Source of the DNA: an uncultured Bacteroidales bacterium
GTDB lineage: Bacteria > Bacteroidota > Bacteroidia > Bacteroidales > Paludibacteraceae
Assembly (NCBI GenBank): GCA_900542355.1
Contig: UQNE01000003.1
Span: 5,001 to 69,000, forward strand
Reading direction: 5' to 3'
DNA length: 64,000 bases
The notes beneath the pieces are model-generated. The model was given only the letters and a program-made list of their open reading frames with translations, had not been told where the DNA came from and did no database searches. Numbering within the stretch: the first letter of the stretch is position 1; every line of letters begins with the position of its first letter. This document shows positions 27,026 through 36,087 of this stretch, piece by piece. A program made the translations under genes and the position numbers.

Positions 27026-28579
27026 CTATTTTATATTGGCATTCTCCACACTCGGTGCCAATACAAAGGCCTCACCGGTGCTTGTCGTGATATGCACATT
27101 GCTTGCCTCCAAACCGTTGGTCTGGCGTATCAACGCACCTTGCGTTGCACTGATGTGGATATCTTTCAAATGCACATTTTCTATCTTCATCTCCGGCAGT
27201 CCGTTGAAGTACATCGCGCGTTGGATGTCTTTCCCGACTACATTCTCAATGTAGATATTCTTAAATTGCGGAGTCTCCTCGTTTACCTCGGGTGCTGTCG
27301 CATTCATTCGCATTGCAATCTCCTCCTCAGTCTCCTCACCCGCACCTTTTCCGCCGTAGAATAGGTCAAACAGCAAGCCCTCGTTGGGGATATTTGCCAT
27401 GTTCACATTCTTGATGTAGATATTCTCTACCACACCGCCGCGACCGCGAGTGGACTTGAAGCGCAAGCCTACATCCGTACCGATATACATATTGTTACGC
27501 ACCTCTATATTGCGTATGCCGCCCGACATCTCGCTGCCCACTACAAAGCCGCCGTGTCCGTGATATACGACACACTCGTCCACAAGCACATTCTCTGTCG
27601 CAACGCCTCTGTCCCTACCGGGCTGATTCTTACCCGATTTCATACAGATAGCGTCATCGCCTACATCAAAACTGCAACGGGAAATCACTACATTCTTACA
27701 CGACTCTACATCCACCCCGTCGCCGTTTTGGCTATACCACGGGTTGCGCACCGTCAGATCGCGCAAGATGACATTCTCGCACAGCATCGGGTGCAGGTTC
27801 CAAGCGGGCGAGTTCTCAAAGCAAACGCCCTCCAACAGCACATTCTTACACCCCACCAAATGCACCATCACAGGCCGCAAAAACGAGTGTATCTCCTCCC
27901 AAATAGAGTCGTCTTTTACCACCGGTACATTCTGGTCTTCGCATAGCCCTGCGGCAAAGATAGATGCCGAGTCGGGATACCAAGTCTTGCCGTCTGCCGA
28001 TACTACACCGCCTTTCTTGAGTTGCGCTTTCCATTGACCGTCGCTCACTTTGCTGCGCTTCAGCGGACGCCAATAATCGCCGTTGCCGTTGAATACTCCA
28101 TACCCCGTAATCGCAATGTTCTCTGCATTGAAAGCCGAGATCGGCGATTGGCTCCGCATGGTCGGGATACCCTCAAACCAGGTGGAGTAGATAGGGTAGA
28201 GTGAGAAATCAGGTGAGAAATTGACAAACACATTCTGTTCTGTGTATAGTCGTACATTCGATTTGAGCGTGATAGGTCCTGTCGTGTACACGCCTTCCGC
28301 TATCACCACCGTGCCGCCCCCTGCTGCATGGCAAGCGTCTATCGCCTGCTGAATTGCCTGCGTTGACAAGGTCGCGCCCGTAGCGTCTGCACCATAATCC
28401 GATATGGCAAAAGTTTGCTTTCCAAACTGTGCAACCTCTACTTTGGGCATCGCAAACGAAGCCGTCTTGGTCAAAACATCTATATCTTTTTGTTTGGTGT
28501 GCTGAAATACCGGTGCGGTCGAGCAGCCTGCCAAAACAACGACAGACAATAGCGCAACGGTGAGTTTTTTCATATCCAT
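27026..28579 (-). CDS. glycoside hydrolase family 28 (polygalacturonase-like) lipoprotein
   Basis: A 517-residue lipoprotein (lipobox LAGCS after MDMKKLTVALLSVVV) with a right-handed beta-helix. The GH28 catalytic pattern is recognisable: NGDGVDVESCKN (first Asp), DVGDDAICMKSG (the Asp pair), HGHGGFVVGSE (the His) and RFKSTRGRGG (RIK equivalent). It should hydrolyse alpha-1,4-linked galacturonic acid in pectin, probably on oligosaccharides at the cell surface or in the periplasm. It leads a two-gene unit with the DUF4861 protein. A CAAAnnTA box (28602-28609, minus-strand TAnnTTTG) lies upstream. Confidence 0.88.
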   Translation of the reverse strand: MDMKKLTVALLSVVVLAGCSTAPVFQHTKQKDIDVLTKTASFAMPKVEVAQFGKQTFAISDYGADATGATLSTQAIQQAIDACHAAGGGTVVIAEGVYTTGPITLKSNVRLYTEQNVFVNFSPDFSLYPIYSTWFEGIPTMRSQSPISAFNAENIAITGYGVFNGNGDYWRPLKRSKVSDGQWKAQLKKGGVVSADGKTWYPDSASIFAAGLCEDQNVPVVKDDSIWEEIHSFLRPVMVHLVGCKNVLLEGVCFENSPAWNLHPMLCENVILRDLTVRNPWYSQNGDGVDVESCKNVVISRCSFDVGDDAICMKSGKNQPGRDRGVATENVLVDECVVYHGHGGFVVGSEMSGGIRNIEVRNNMYIGTDVGLRFKSTRGRGGVVENIYIKNVNMANIPNEGLLFDLFYGGKGAGEETEEEIAMRMNATAPEVNEETPQFKNIYIENVVGKDIQRAMYFNGLPEMKIENVHLKDIHISATQGALIRQTNGLEASNVHITTSTGEAFVLAPSVENANIK

Positions 28580-28625
28580 AGTAGTACTTTTGTTTCGTTT
28601 GCAAAAATACTGCTATTTATCGATA

Positions 28626-29417
28626 TTAGCGTGCATTATTTGGCATAATGGGTGTAAAAATTGTGGACGGGTATTCTATGTCCACCAGGTAAAGTCCCTG
28701 AGCATCAGCCGATTCCCCCGCTTTTCGCCTATCTTGGTGGCGGATAATCTCTGCAAACTGCTCCTCTGAAATCATCCCATATCCCACCTCGAATAGGGTG
28801 CCGACAACCGCACGAACCATATTGCGCAAGAAGCGGTCGGCGGTAATCACAAAGGTGGCTTCTGCCTCGTTTTCGCATATCCACTCCGCATGCATCACAT
28901 CGCAGATCTTCGTTTTTACATCGGTGTGTACCTTGCAAAACGAGGAAAAATCCTGTTTCCCGATTAAGCAGGCTGCGGCTCGGTTCATCGCTGCGAAGTC
29001 CAACCCGGGGCGCACTTGCGTCCGCAGTTCATATCCAAACGGGTCTTTCTTGCTTGTGATACGATATTTGTAGGTGCGCGAAATCGCATCAAACCGAGCA
29101 TGCGTCTCATCGGTCGTGGGTAGCACATCTCCTATGGCTATCGATTTGGGCAGAATGCGGTTCAGCCGATAGACCAACTGTTTGCGTTCCTCTGCTGAAC
29201 GCAAGTCAAACGCCTCCCCCTCATAGTCGAAGTGAGCGTACATCACCTCCGCATGTACTCCCGCATCGGTTCGCCCCGCAAAAGTGAGCGGAGTCGGGCA
29301 ACGCAAAAGTGTAGCCATCCCGCTTTCCATCACATCCTGTACCGTCCCCCCGCAGGGTTGCGACTGCGACCCGTGAAACTCGGTTCCCCGATAAGCAAAC
29401 TTCAAAAAATACCGCAT
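28626..29417 (-). CDS. truA: tRNA pseudouridine(38-40) synthase TruA
   Basis: A 263-residue enzyme that isomerises U38-U40 in the anticodon arm of tRNAs. The start RYFLKFAYRGTEFHGSQSQP and the catalytic segment FAGRTDAGVHA (nucleophilic Asp) are diagnostic, as are FVITADRFLRNMVR near the C-terminus. Length is normal. It starts 3 bp after the stop of the flippase gene upstream, so the two are likely co-transcribed. Confidence 0.96.
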   Translation of the reverse strand: MRYFLKFAYRGTEFHGSQSQPCGGTVQDVMESGMATLLRCPTPLTFAGRTDAGVHAEVMYAHFDYEGEAFDLRSAEERKQLVYRLNRILPKSIAIGDVLPTTDETHARFDAISRTYKYRITSKKDPFGYELRTQVRPGLDFAAMNRAAACLIGKQDFSSFCKVHTDVKTKICDVMHAEWICENEAEATFVITADRFLRNMVRAVVGTLFEVGYGMISEEQFAEIIRHQDRRKAGESADAQGLYLVDIEYPSTIFTPIMPNNAR

Positions 29418-29420
29418 ACA

Positions 29421-30920
29421 CTATTGTTTTTTAGGGTGTACGAATCGCCTCACCAACCCGTTCAGTTCTGGTGATAGTTGCAATGCCCATGCTGCCCATA
29501 CCCCTATCCCAAGCATCACGATGGTGCGCACAATACTGCTCAACCAGATATTCTCAATAGGCAGGTATCTTACCCACAATGTGTTGATAATGAATAGCAT
29601 AGCAATCAATGCCGTGCTGATGAGAGTCTTCTTGTCGCTTACCGATATGCCGCAAATGCAGCGCACCACCAGCAATACCAAAACAAAATAGACTCCGTAT
29701 GCAATCAGGTTACTCATCGCTGCACCTTCCATTCCGTAGATTGGAATCAGATAGTTGTTGAGCAGGATAGAAACAATCGTCAAGAAAAACGACAAAAACA
29801 ACGAGAAGATGTAGTAGCGTGAGTAACTCAGTGCCGACAAACAAATCGAGAAAGTGGCAATCACTATCTGATTGATTCCCAATATCAGCACCACATTTTT
29901 GGCCACCGCATAAGTACTGCCGTTGGGCAAGATATGGAAAATAAGGTCAATGTTAAACCAAATCAACAGAAAAATCATCCCCCCTACCAAAAGCAGATTG
30001 TTGCTCACTTGGTGAATCAGGTGCGAGGTCTCTTCCCTGTTGTTTTCTTTGATCGACGCAGCCAACTGTGGCGACGCAATCGCTGTTACCGACCGATACG
30101 GAATACTCACCATCACTGCGATATAGGTCGCAATGGCGTATATTCCCGTGTGGTCAAGTCCCATCTTCGCTGTTATAAAAAATGAAGATAGCGTCGGTGC
30201 TAACACCCCGGCAATGGCGGAGATAAATAGAAAACCCGTGTAGAGCAAATAGTTGCGTACCAACCCTGGGTTTGCTCGCACAAATGTCCAATTCGGGCGA
30301 AACGAGATATGCCCCATCGCAAATAGATACGCTAAGTTGATCAGTGCTGCAATGGCGTAGTTGAGGCACAACCCCACTACAAAACCGTCCAACGACAATA
30401 TCCGAAAAGCGTATAGCAGATACAAGGCAAGCATTCCTACTCGTACCACCAATTCCCGCACCGCGCGAGGCACTACAATACGCATCAATACATTGGAATT
30501 GGTCTCAAAAATAGTTTGGTAGAGCATAAAAAACGCCAGTGGCAGAACCATATAGTAGTAGTCCATAAAGAGTGGCGATTTCTCTCCAAACCAATTGCCG
30601 AGCGGCACATGGCACGCCCAATAGATAATGGCAAAAATCAAGAACCCGACAAACGGCACCACCAATGTCCAAAAGAAAAAGCCGTTGTCTTTGTGTTCCG
30701 TATCCTTAAAATAAGGGTAAAAACGAATAATCGAAGAGTTGGTGCCCAACTGTGCTAGCCCGATCAACAGCGTCGCTGCATCTACCAGCACCCGTGCCAA
30801 CCCGATTTCTTCGGCGGTCAAGTAGCGGGTAAGTACAAAAAAGGTAGTCAAAAAGCCCACCGCAACCCCTATATAGGTTACGATGGTGCCTTTGATACTT
30901 TGTCGTGCTATGATACCCAT
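29421..30920 (-). CDS. polysaccharide flippase (Wzx/MATE-like)
   Basis: A 499-residue inner-membrane protein with 12-14 predicted helices. The N-terminus MGIIARQSIKGTIVTYIGVA and the motif TRYLTAEEIGLARVLVDAA are typical of oligosaccharide flippases of the Wzx group. It should move lipid-linked glycans across the membrane for capsule, O-antigen or a similar polymer. No glycosyltransferases lie nearby, so the polymer is unknown. It is unrelated in close detail to the second flippase at 33678-35240. Confidence 0.82.
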   Translation of the reverse strand: MGIIARQSIKGTIVTYIGVAVGFLTTFFVLTRYLTAEEIGLARVLVDAATLLIGLAQLGTNSSIIRFYPYFKDTEHKDNGFFFWTLVVPFVGFLIFAIIYWACHVPLGNWFGEKSPLFMDYYYMVLPLAFFMLYQTIFETNSNVLMRIVVPRAVRELVVRVGMLALYLLYAFRILSLDGFVVGLCLNYAIAALINLAYLFAMGHISFRPNWTFVRANPGLVRNYLLYTGFLFISAIAGVLAPTLSSFFITAKMGLDHTGIYAIATYIAVMVSIPYRSVTAIASPQLAASIKENNREETSHLIHQVSNNLLLVGGMIFLLIWFNIDLIFHILPNGSTYAVAKNVVLILGINQIVIATFSICLSALSYSRYYIFSLFLSFFLTIVSILLNNYLIPIYGMEGAAMSNLIAYGVYFVLVLLVVRCICGISVSDKKTLISTALIAMLFIINTLWVRYLPIENIWLSSIVRTIVMLGIGVWAAWALQLSPELNGLVRRFVHPKKQ

Positions 30921-30974
30921 TGCGACTGCCGCCTATGGTTTCACGATAATCCTATTGTCTGTGTAAATTCTTTC

Positions 30975-30996
30975 GCAGGTACTGTTAAGTACCTGC
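30975..30996. repeat. perfect hairpin downstream of the FKBP genes
   Basis: GCAGGTACT and AGTACCTGC with loop GTTA. It lies just past the stop of the 416-residue FKBP gene on the minus strand; a proper T-run is lacking, so termination is only possible, not certain. Confidence 0.6.
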
Positions 30997-31014
30997 AATC
31001 GAATCGCACACTCA

Positions 31015-32265
31015 TTATTTCTCAATTCCGAGCAACTCTACCTCAAAAATCAGAGTAGAGTAGGGAGGAATACTGCCGGCTTCGCGTGCGCCGTAGCCCA
31101 ACTCTTGCGGAATATAGAAGCGGAACTTACTGCCTACAGGCATCAGTTGCAGACCCTCAGTCCAACCCGGGATCACTTGGTTCAGACCGAAAGTGATAGG
31201 CTCGCCTCTATCTACGCTGCTATCAAATACAGTGCCGTCAATCAGCGTACCGTGGTAGTGTACTTTCACACGGTCGGTAGCGACGGGTTTCTTGCCCTTA
31301 CCCATAGTGATAACCTCGTATTGCAAACCGCTCTCGGTGGTGATAACGCCTTCTTTTAGTTTGTTTGCTTCCAAGAATTTCTCACCCTCAGCCTTGGTAT
31401 CACCATATTTGATTTGGTTCATAGTGTTCTCAATATAAGTGCTTGCTTCTTGCGCATTCATCTGAGAATCATACTCATACATACCATTGATGAAACCTAA
31501 TTTGATGAGTTCAAAGTTGGTTGCTACGCCTTCCATACCGAGCAAACCGGTCGGCTCTTGCTCGCGAATGGCATTACCGATTTGCTTACCCATCATCACC
31601 ATCTGAGGATTATGAGCATGGCTCGACATCGCCTTGTTCAAGTTCTCAATGAAGTCTTTTTGCGCGCTGCCGTCGGTGTCGTTGGCAAGGATATACATAC
31701 GCATCTGATCGCCGTTCAGTACACCAAAAGCGTAGTTGATACTATCCGTAAAGTTCTTCAGTTCAACCACTTTCATCTTCTTCGGGCATTTGCCGGTAAT
31801 GGCTTTGCCTGCTTTGCCCTCTTCGTCAGCAGAAGTGCGGTAAGCCGATTGGAAGAAAGTGCGTGCCTCGGCTGCACTCATCATCATAGTGTCGCCGTTC
31901 AAACCGTTTACCAATCCTTGGAAAAGCATCTTCTCGTTCAGAGTCCATTTGTCGTTCTCAGCAAGACCCTTGGTCTCAAAGCCCTTGATGCCCGTACCTA
32001 CATTTCTGCCTGCTTGTGCGGCTTCGCTCAGTTTCTCTTCTTTGCCGTTGTAGCCTTCTGTCAGAGCATCGATAAACTCGTTCACTGCCTCTTTGCTGCT
32101 GTCGTTCGACAGTTGGTACATCTTTATTTGATATCCGTTGATGTAACCCAATGCGTAGTTGAGCGAGTCATTTTGGTTCTCCAATACTGCATCTTTTGTA
32201 GTGTAAGTGTTGCCGCAAGACATCATCGCTGCCGCAACCAATACAATAATACTCAGTTTTTTCAT
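31015..32265 (-). CDS. FKBP-type peptidyl-prolyl isomerase lipoprotein with duplicated N-domain
   Basis: A 416-residue lipoprotein (lipobox AAMMSCG). The C-terminal ~110 residues form an FKBP domain: [18 protein letters not shown], then [20 protein letters not shown] and [20 protein letters not shown]. The N-terminal part appears duplicated: [21 protein letters not shown] (~36) resembles [21 protein letters not shown] (~170). This suggests two dimerisation/chaperone domains in one chain instead of one. It acts on prolyl bonds of exported proteins at the periplasmic face. It lies 30 bp behind the smaller FKBP gene. Confidence 0.88.
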   Translation of the reverse strand: MKKLSIIVLVAAAMMSCGNTYTTKDAVLENQNDSLNYALGYINGYQIKMYQLSNDSSKEAVNEFIDALTEGYNGKEEKLSEAAQAGRNVGTGIKGFETKGLAENDKWTLNEKMLFQGLVNGLNGDTMMMSAAEARTFFQSAYRTSADEEGKAGKAITGKCPKKMKVVELKNFTDSINYAFGVLNGDQMRMYILANDTDGSAQKDFIENLNKAMSSHAHNPQMVMMGKQIGNAIREQEPTGLLGMEGVATNFELIKLGFINGMYEYDSQMNAQEASTYIENTMNQIKYGDTKAEGEKFLEANKLKEGVITTESGLQYEVITMGKGKKPVATDRVKVHYHGTLIDGTVFDSSVDRGEPITFGLNQVIPGWTEGLQLMPVGSKFRFYIPQELGYGAREAGSIPPYSTLIFEVELLGIEK

Positions 32266-32295
32266 TGTTGTATGTTATTTGTTGTTTGTCTTTTC

Positions 32296-32880
32296 TTACT
32301 CAATACCCAGCAGTTCTACGGTGAAGATTAGTGCCGAGTAAGGCGGAATTGTCGCACCTGCGCCTTGTGCTCCGTAACCTAACTGATAAGGAATGTAGAA
32401 TCTGTACTTGCTGCCAATCGACATCAACTGCAATCCCTCGGTCCAACCGGCAATCACTTGGTTCAAACCGAAAGTAATCGGTTCACCGCGCTGGTAACTA
32501 CTATCAAAAACTGTGCCGCTTGTCAGTTTTCCCTCATAATGAACCTTCACTTTGTCAGTGGCTTTCGGCTTCTGTCCGATAGTAGCCTCCAATACCTCGT
32601 ATTGCAAACCGCTGGCAGTTGTCTTTACGCCCTCGCGTTTCGCATTCTCTGCCAAGAACTTCTCACCAGCCTCTTTAGCAGCATTCGCTACTCTCTGCTC
32701 CAACTCTGCAAAGAATTGGTTCAGAACGGTCTGAGCCTCTTGATAACTGATTTGCGGTGTCCGTTTTTCCAATACATCCTTGATTCCTTGTGCAAGGTCT
32801 TCATAACTGAGTGCTTCCACTCCGCTGCCCATCAGGTTCTGACCCAAAGACAGACCTAATGCATAACTGATTTTATCCAT
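32296..32880 (-). CDS. FKBP-type peptidyl-prolyl isomerase (FklB-like)
   Basis: A 194-residue protein with the Mip/FklB plan: N-terminal helical dimerisation domain (MDKISYALGLSLGQNLMGSG) and C-terminal FKBP domain (VKVHYEGKLTSGTVFDSS, GYGAQGAGATIPPYSALIF). No signal peptide is visible, so it may be cytoplasmic, unlike its 416-residue neighbour. The FKBP domains of the two genes are very similar, which points to a tandem duplication followed by gain of an export signal and an extra N-domain. Confidence 0.9.
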   Translation of the reverse strand: MDKISYALGLSLGQNLMGSGVEALSYEDLAQGIKDVLEKRTPQISYQEAQTVLNQFFAELEQRVANAAKEAGEKFLAENAKREGVKTTASGLQYEVLEATIGQKPKATDKVKVHYEGKLTSGTVFDSSYQRGEPITFGLNQVIAGWTEGLQLMSIGSKYRFYIPYQLGYGAQGAGATIPPYSALIFTVELLGIE

Positions 32881-33109
32881 TATCTTGTTTGTTTTTTGTT
32901 AGTTTTCTTTTGCTTATTCACTCGCTTTCTTCGAGCAAATGGTTCGTTCTTTTCGTATTACCTACTTGTTTCCTCCTCGGGTTCTGATGCTGTCAATTAC
33001 GGCAACGACACGATAAAAAAGCGAATGTTTGTCAGGAGAATAGCACCGCAACAGGCTCTGCATTTGCTGCCTCCCTCTCTCCTAATTTTTAATTCAAAAT
33101 TCTTAATTC

Positions 33110-33724
33110 TTAATTGACCGCCTGCATGCGTGCAATGTATTTCCCAAGTATATCAAATTCGATATTCACCACGCTTCCCTCTTCAATATATTTGAAGTTA
33201 GTCTCCTCGTGGGTGTAGGGGATAATGCACACGCTCACATATCCTTTGCCGTCCACAATGTCGGGTTCGCATACCGTCAGACTTACGCCATTGATGCACA
33301 CCGACCCTTTATCCACGGTGAGATAACCGCGTTGTATCATCTCTTTACTCGTCTCATACTCAAAGCGATAGTACCAGCTGCCCTCGGTCTCGTGTACATT
33401 GATACACCGTGCCGTCTGGTCCACATGCCCTTGTACAATATGCCCGTCTAACCGCTTATTGAGCAACATCGAACGCTCTACATTCACCCAATCGCCCTCT
33501 TTGAGCAGACTGAGATTGCTCCTGTTCAGCGTCTCTTGCATGGCCGTAACGGTGTACAAATCACCCTCTATATTCACCACCGTCAAACACACCCCGTTGT
33601 GCGCAATCGACTGGTCGATACTCAACGCCTCCCCAAACGGATTGCGGAGAGTAAAATGTTTATTGCCCAATTCCTGCTCAATCTTTACTACTTGAGCCAT
33701 CTTTTCTACGATTCCTGAAAACAT
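33110..33724 (-). CDS. ribE: riboflavin synthase, alpha subunit
   Basis: About 204 residues; I choose 33724 (MFSGIVEKMAQ), since family members begin MFSGIVE, over an in-frame ATG three codons earlier. Two lumazine-binding repeats are visible (MFSGIVEKMAQVV... and ...LDGHIVQGHVDQTARC), with NGVCLTVV and NGVSLTVCE as repeat landmarks. It dismutates two molecules of 6,7-dimethyl-8-ribityllumazine to riboflavin. Its start overlaps the end of the flippase gene upstream by ~47 bp, so translation is probably coupled. Confidence 0.94.
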   Translation of the reverse strand: MFSGIVEKMAQVVKIEQELGNKHFTLRNPFGEALSIDQSIAHNGVCLTVVNIEGDLYTVTAMQETLNRSNLSLLKEGDWVNVERSMLLNKRLDGHIVQGHVDQTARCINVHETEGSWYYRFEYETSKEMIQRGYLTVDKGSVCINGVSLTVCEPDIVDGKGYVSVCIIPYTHEETNFKYIEEGSVVNIEFDILGKYIARMQAVN

Positions 33725-35240
33725 TGAAATCAAATTTTATTAGGATTACACAATATACTAATAGGAGTAGCGTGCCGATACCCATTCGCGCCCACATACC
33801 CAGCCCTGCTGTGGCGTAGTAGATGGCTAACAAGATGATTGTCAGTAGAGTATAAGCACCAATGCGCTTCAAATCGTAGGGAACGGCTAAGTATTTACGC
33901 CCCACGAAATACGATAGTAGCATAATCACAAAGTAGCAAACCGTGCTGCTCGCCGCCGAAGCAATATATCCGATTCGAGGCACGAAAATAGCCTGCAAAG
34001 CAAAGGTAATCACCACGCCAATCATCGAGAAATACGCGCCCCATTGCGTCTTGTCCGTCAGTTTGTACCAAAAACTCAAGTTGAAATACACCCCTTGGAA
34101 GATGTAAGTCCACAGCACTATCGGCACAATCACCAACCCCGACCAATAACTCGGAGCGATGATAAACTTCAGTAAATCAAGGTAGAAAGTCATTCCGAGC
34201 AGTATCAGATACGAGAACAAAATGTAGTACTTCATCGCATCTGCGTATGCCTCCACCGACTTGCGGTCTTTGTGTTTGGCAAAGACAAACGGCTCGTAGG
34301 CGTACCGAAATGCCTGCGTGAACATCATCATCACCATTGCCACCTTGAAGCATGCCCCATAGATACCCAACTGCGTCTGCGCATCGTCGCCCGTGTAGAA
34401 GAACGGAAAGAGTATTCGGTCTAAGGTCTGATTCATTATTCCGCACACCCCCAGCACCAACAGCGGCAACGAGTAGCGCAACATTTGCTTCAGCAAGTCC
34501 CACGAGAAGACAACATTGTCTTTCTCCTTTTCCTGTGGTACATCATCATTGCCTACCTCATTTCCGGCACTCTGTTTTTGCTTCCTCGGCTCTAAGATAT
34601 AGGGTAGCAGGCACAATGTCTGAATGCCGGTGGCGATGATGTTTGCCACAAACACATACCCCACACCATAGTTCGGGTTGTACCACGCCGAGATAATGCT
34701 CCAATCCTGTATCTTCGGGCAAAGTACGAGGAAGAACAGGTTGAGCAATATATTTAGGAATACAAATAGCAGTTTCAGTCCCGCAAACTGCAATGGGCGT
34801 TTCTTATAGCGCAGGTAAGCGAACGGAATACTCGAAAAAGCGTCCATTGCTACCACCACACTCAGCAACGCAATGAACTCAGAATGAGTGGGATAGCCCA
34901 ATGCATTGGCTATCGGTTGGCGGAATACGCAGCATAGTACGGCAAACAGCAGCGAGGTGGTGAATAGGCTCGCCATCGCCGTGGTATAGACGGTGTTCGG
35001 GTTCTCGCCCTCTTTGTTGGCAAAGCGGAAGAACCCTGTTTCCATACCATAGGTCAGTATCACAAGCAGTAGTGCCGTCCACGCATATAGGTTCGTAACA
35101 ATCCCATAATCAGCCTGTTGCGCCAATACATAAGTGTATAGTGGTACCAACAGCCAGTTCAAAAACTTGCCAATGATAGACGAGAGGCCATAGATCACGG
35201 TCTCTTTCGCCAAACTCTTCATCTGTGCATTTCCTGCCAT
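33678..35240 (-). CDS. polysaccharide flippase (Wzx-like)
   Basis: A 520-residue inner-membrane protein with about 14 helices, starting MAGNAQMKSLAKETVIYGLS; FLNWLLVPLYTYVLAQQADYG is typical of Wzx-type flippases. A hydrophilic loop with Lys/Gln/Asp runs near residues 215-240. It should translocate lipid-linked oligosaccharides. The start codon at 35238-35240 lies within the first of three perfect 21-bp repeats, each of which carries an AAGGAG-like site and an ATG. It overlaps ribE downstream and follows rsmI. Confidence 0.82.
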   Translation of the reverse strand: MAGNAQMKSLAKETVIYGLSSIIGKFLNWLLVPLYTYVLAQQADYGIVTNLYAWTALLLVILTYGMETGFFRFANKEGENPNTVYTTAMASLFTTSLLFAVLCCVFRQPIANALGYPTHSEFIALLSVVVAMDAFSSIPFAYLRYKKRPLQFAGLKLLFVFLNILLNLFFLVLCPKIQDWSIISAWYNPNYGVGYVFVANIIATGIQTLCLLPYILEPRKQKQSAGNEVGNDDVPQEKEKDNVVFSWDLLKQMLRYSLPLLVLGVCGIMNQTLDRILFPFFYTGDDAQTQLGIYGACFKVAMVMMMFTQAFRYAYEPFVFAKHKDRKSVEAYADAMKYYILFSYLILLGMTFYLDLLKFIIAPSYWSGLVIVPIVLWTYIFQGVYFNLSFWYKLTDKTQWGAYFSMIGVVITFALQAIFVPRIGYIASAASSTVCYFVIMLLSYFVGRKYLAVPYDLKRIGAYTLLTIILLAIYYATAGLGMWARMGIGTLLLLVYCVILIKFDFNVFRNRRKDGSSSKD

Positions 35241-35300
35241 TGTCTTTGCTCCTTACTCCATTGTCTTTGCTCCTTACTCCATTGTCTTTGCTCCTTACTC
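35238..35300 (-). repeat. three perfect 21-bp tandem repeats carrying RBS and start codon
   Basis: On the minus strand each unit reads GAGTAAGGAGCAAAGACAATG apart from phase: AAGGAG, a 7-nt spacer with AAAGAC, then ATG. The units occupy 35238-35258, 35259-35279 and 35280-35300; a degenerate fourth follows to ~35330. The last ATG is the flippase start; in the others the ATG is followed by GAG TAA. The end of rsmI (Met-Glu-stop) lies in the same repeats. Confidence 0.9.
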
Positions 35301-36008
35301 CATTGTCCTTGTTCCTTTGTCCTTACTCCTTGCTCCATCATCCTGCTCCGCGCCTTCTACAATCACCACAATCTCCCCTTTGGGCGGGTGCTGCTTGTAG
35401 TGTTCTGCCAGTTCTTGCAATGTCCCGCGTTGCGTGTCCTCGTGTAGTTTGCTTATCTCGCGGCTTACGCTCGCCCGTCGTTCATTGCCCAACACTACCG
35501 CCAACTGTTCCAAAGTCTTCTGCAAACGGAATGGTGATTCGTAGATAATCATCGTATGTGTGAGCGTTGCCAACTGCTGCAAGCGTGTCTGCCGACCTTT
35601 CTTTTGGGGCAAGAACCCCTCAAAATAGAATCGGTCGCAAGGCAATCCGCTATCTACCAATGCTGGTACAAACGCTGTCGCCCCGGGCAGGCACTGCACC
35701 TCCACACCTCTCTCTACACACGCGCGCACGAGCATAAAGCCGGGGTCGCTTATCCCGGGTGTGCCTGCATCAGAAATTAGTGCCACATTCTCTCCCGCAG
35801 CAATACGCTCCGCCATAGTGTCGCATGTCTCGTGCTCGTTGAACTTGTGGTGCGCCCGCAGCGGCGTATGGATGTCGTAGTGTTTGAGTAGCACCGACGA
35901 GGTGCGTGTGTCCTCGGCAAGTATCAAATCTACCTCCTTCAGCACACGCAATGCACGCAATGTGATGTCCTCCAAATTGCCTACCGGCGTAGGAACAATG
36001 TATAGCAT
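35295..36008 (-). CDS. rsmI: 16S rRNA 2'-O-methyltransferase RsmI
   Basis: A 237-residue SAM-dependent enzyme that methylates C1402 of 16S rRNA. MLYIVPTPVGNLEDITLRAL, LAEDTRTSSVLLKHY and LISDAGTPGISDPG are diagnostic of the tetrapyrrole-methylase fold family. The C-terminal tail (DDGARSKDKGTRTME) is encoded by the degenerate part of the 21-bp tandem repeat and is probably not functional. Its stop lies ~55 bp before the flippase start, with two short ATG-GAG-TAA units between them. Confidence 0.95.
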   Translation of the reverse strand: MLYIVPTPVGNLEDITLRALRVLKEVDLILAEDTRTSSVLLKHYDIHTPLRAHHKFNEHETCDTMAERIAAGENVALISDAGTPGISDPGFMLVRACVERGVEVQCLPGATAFVPALVDSGLPCDRFYFEGFLPQKKGRQTRLQQLATLTHTMIIYESPFRLQKTLEQLAVVLGNERRASVSREISKLHEDTQRGTLQELAEHYKQHPPKGEIVVIVEGAEQDDGARSKDKGTRTME

Positions 36009-36087
36009 TTACCTTAAATATGATTTCTATTCTAAAAATACCCGCATATCGCAGCCTTCCTAGATTCTCTAGATTTCCTATTTTTCC

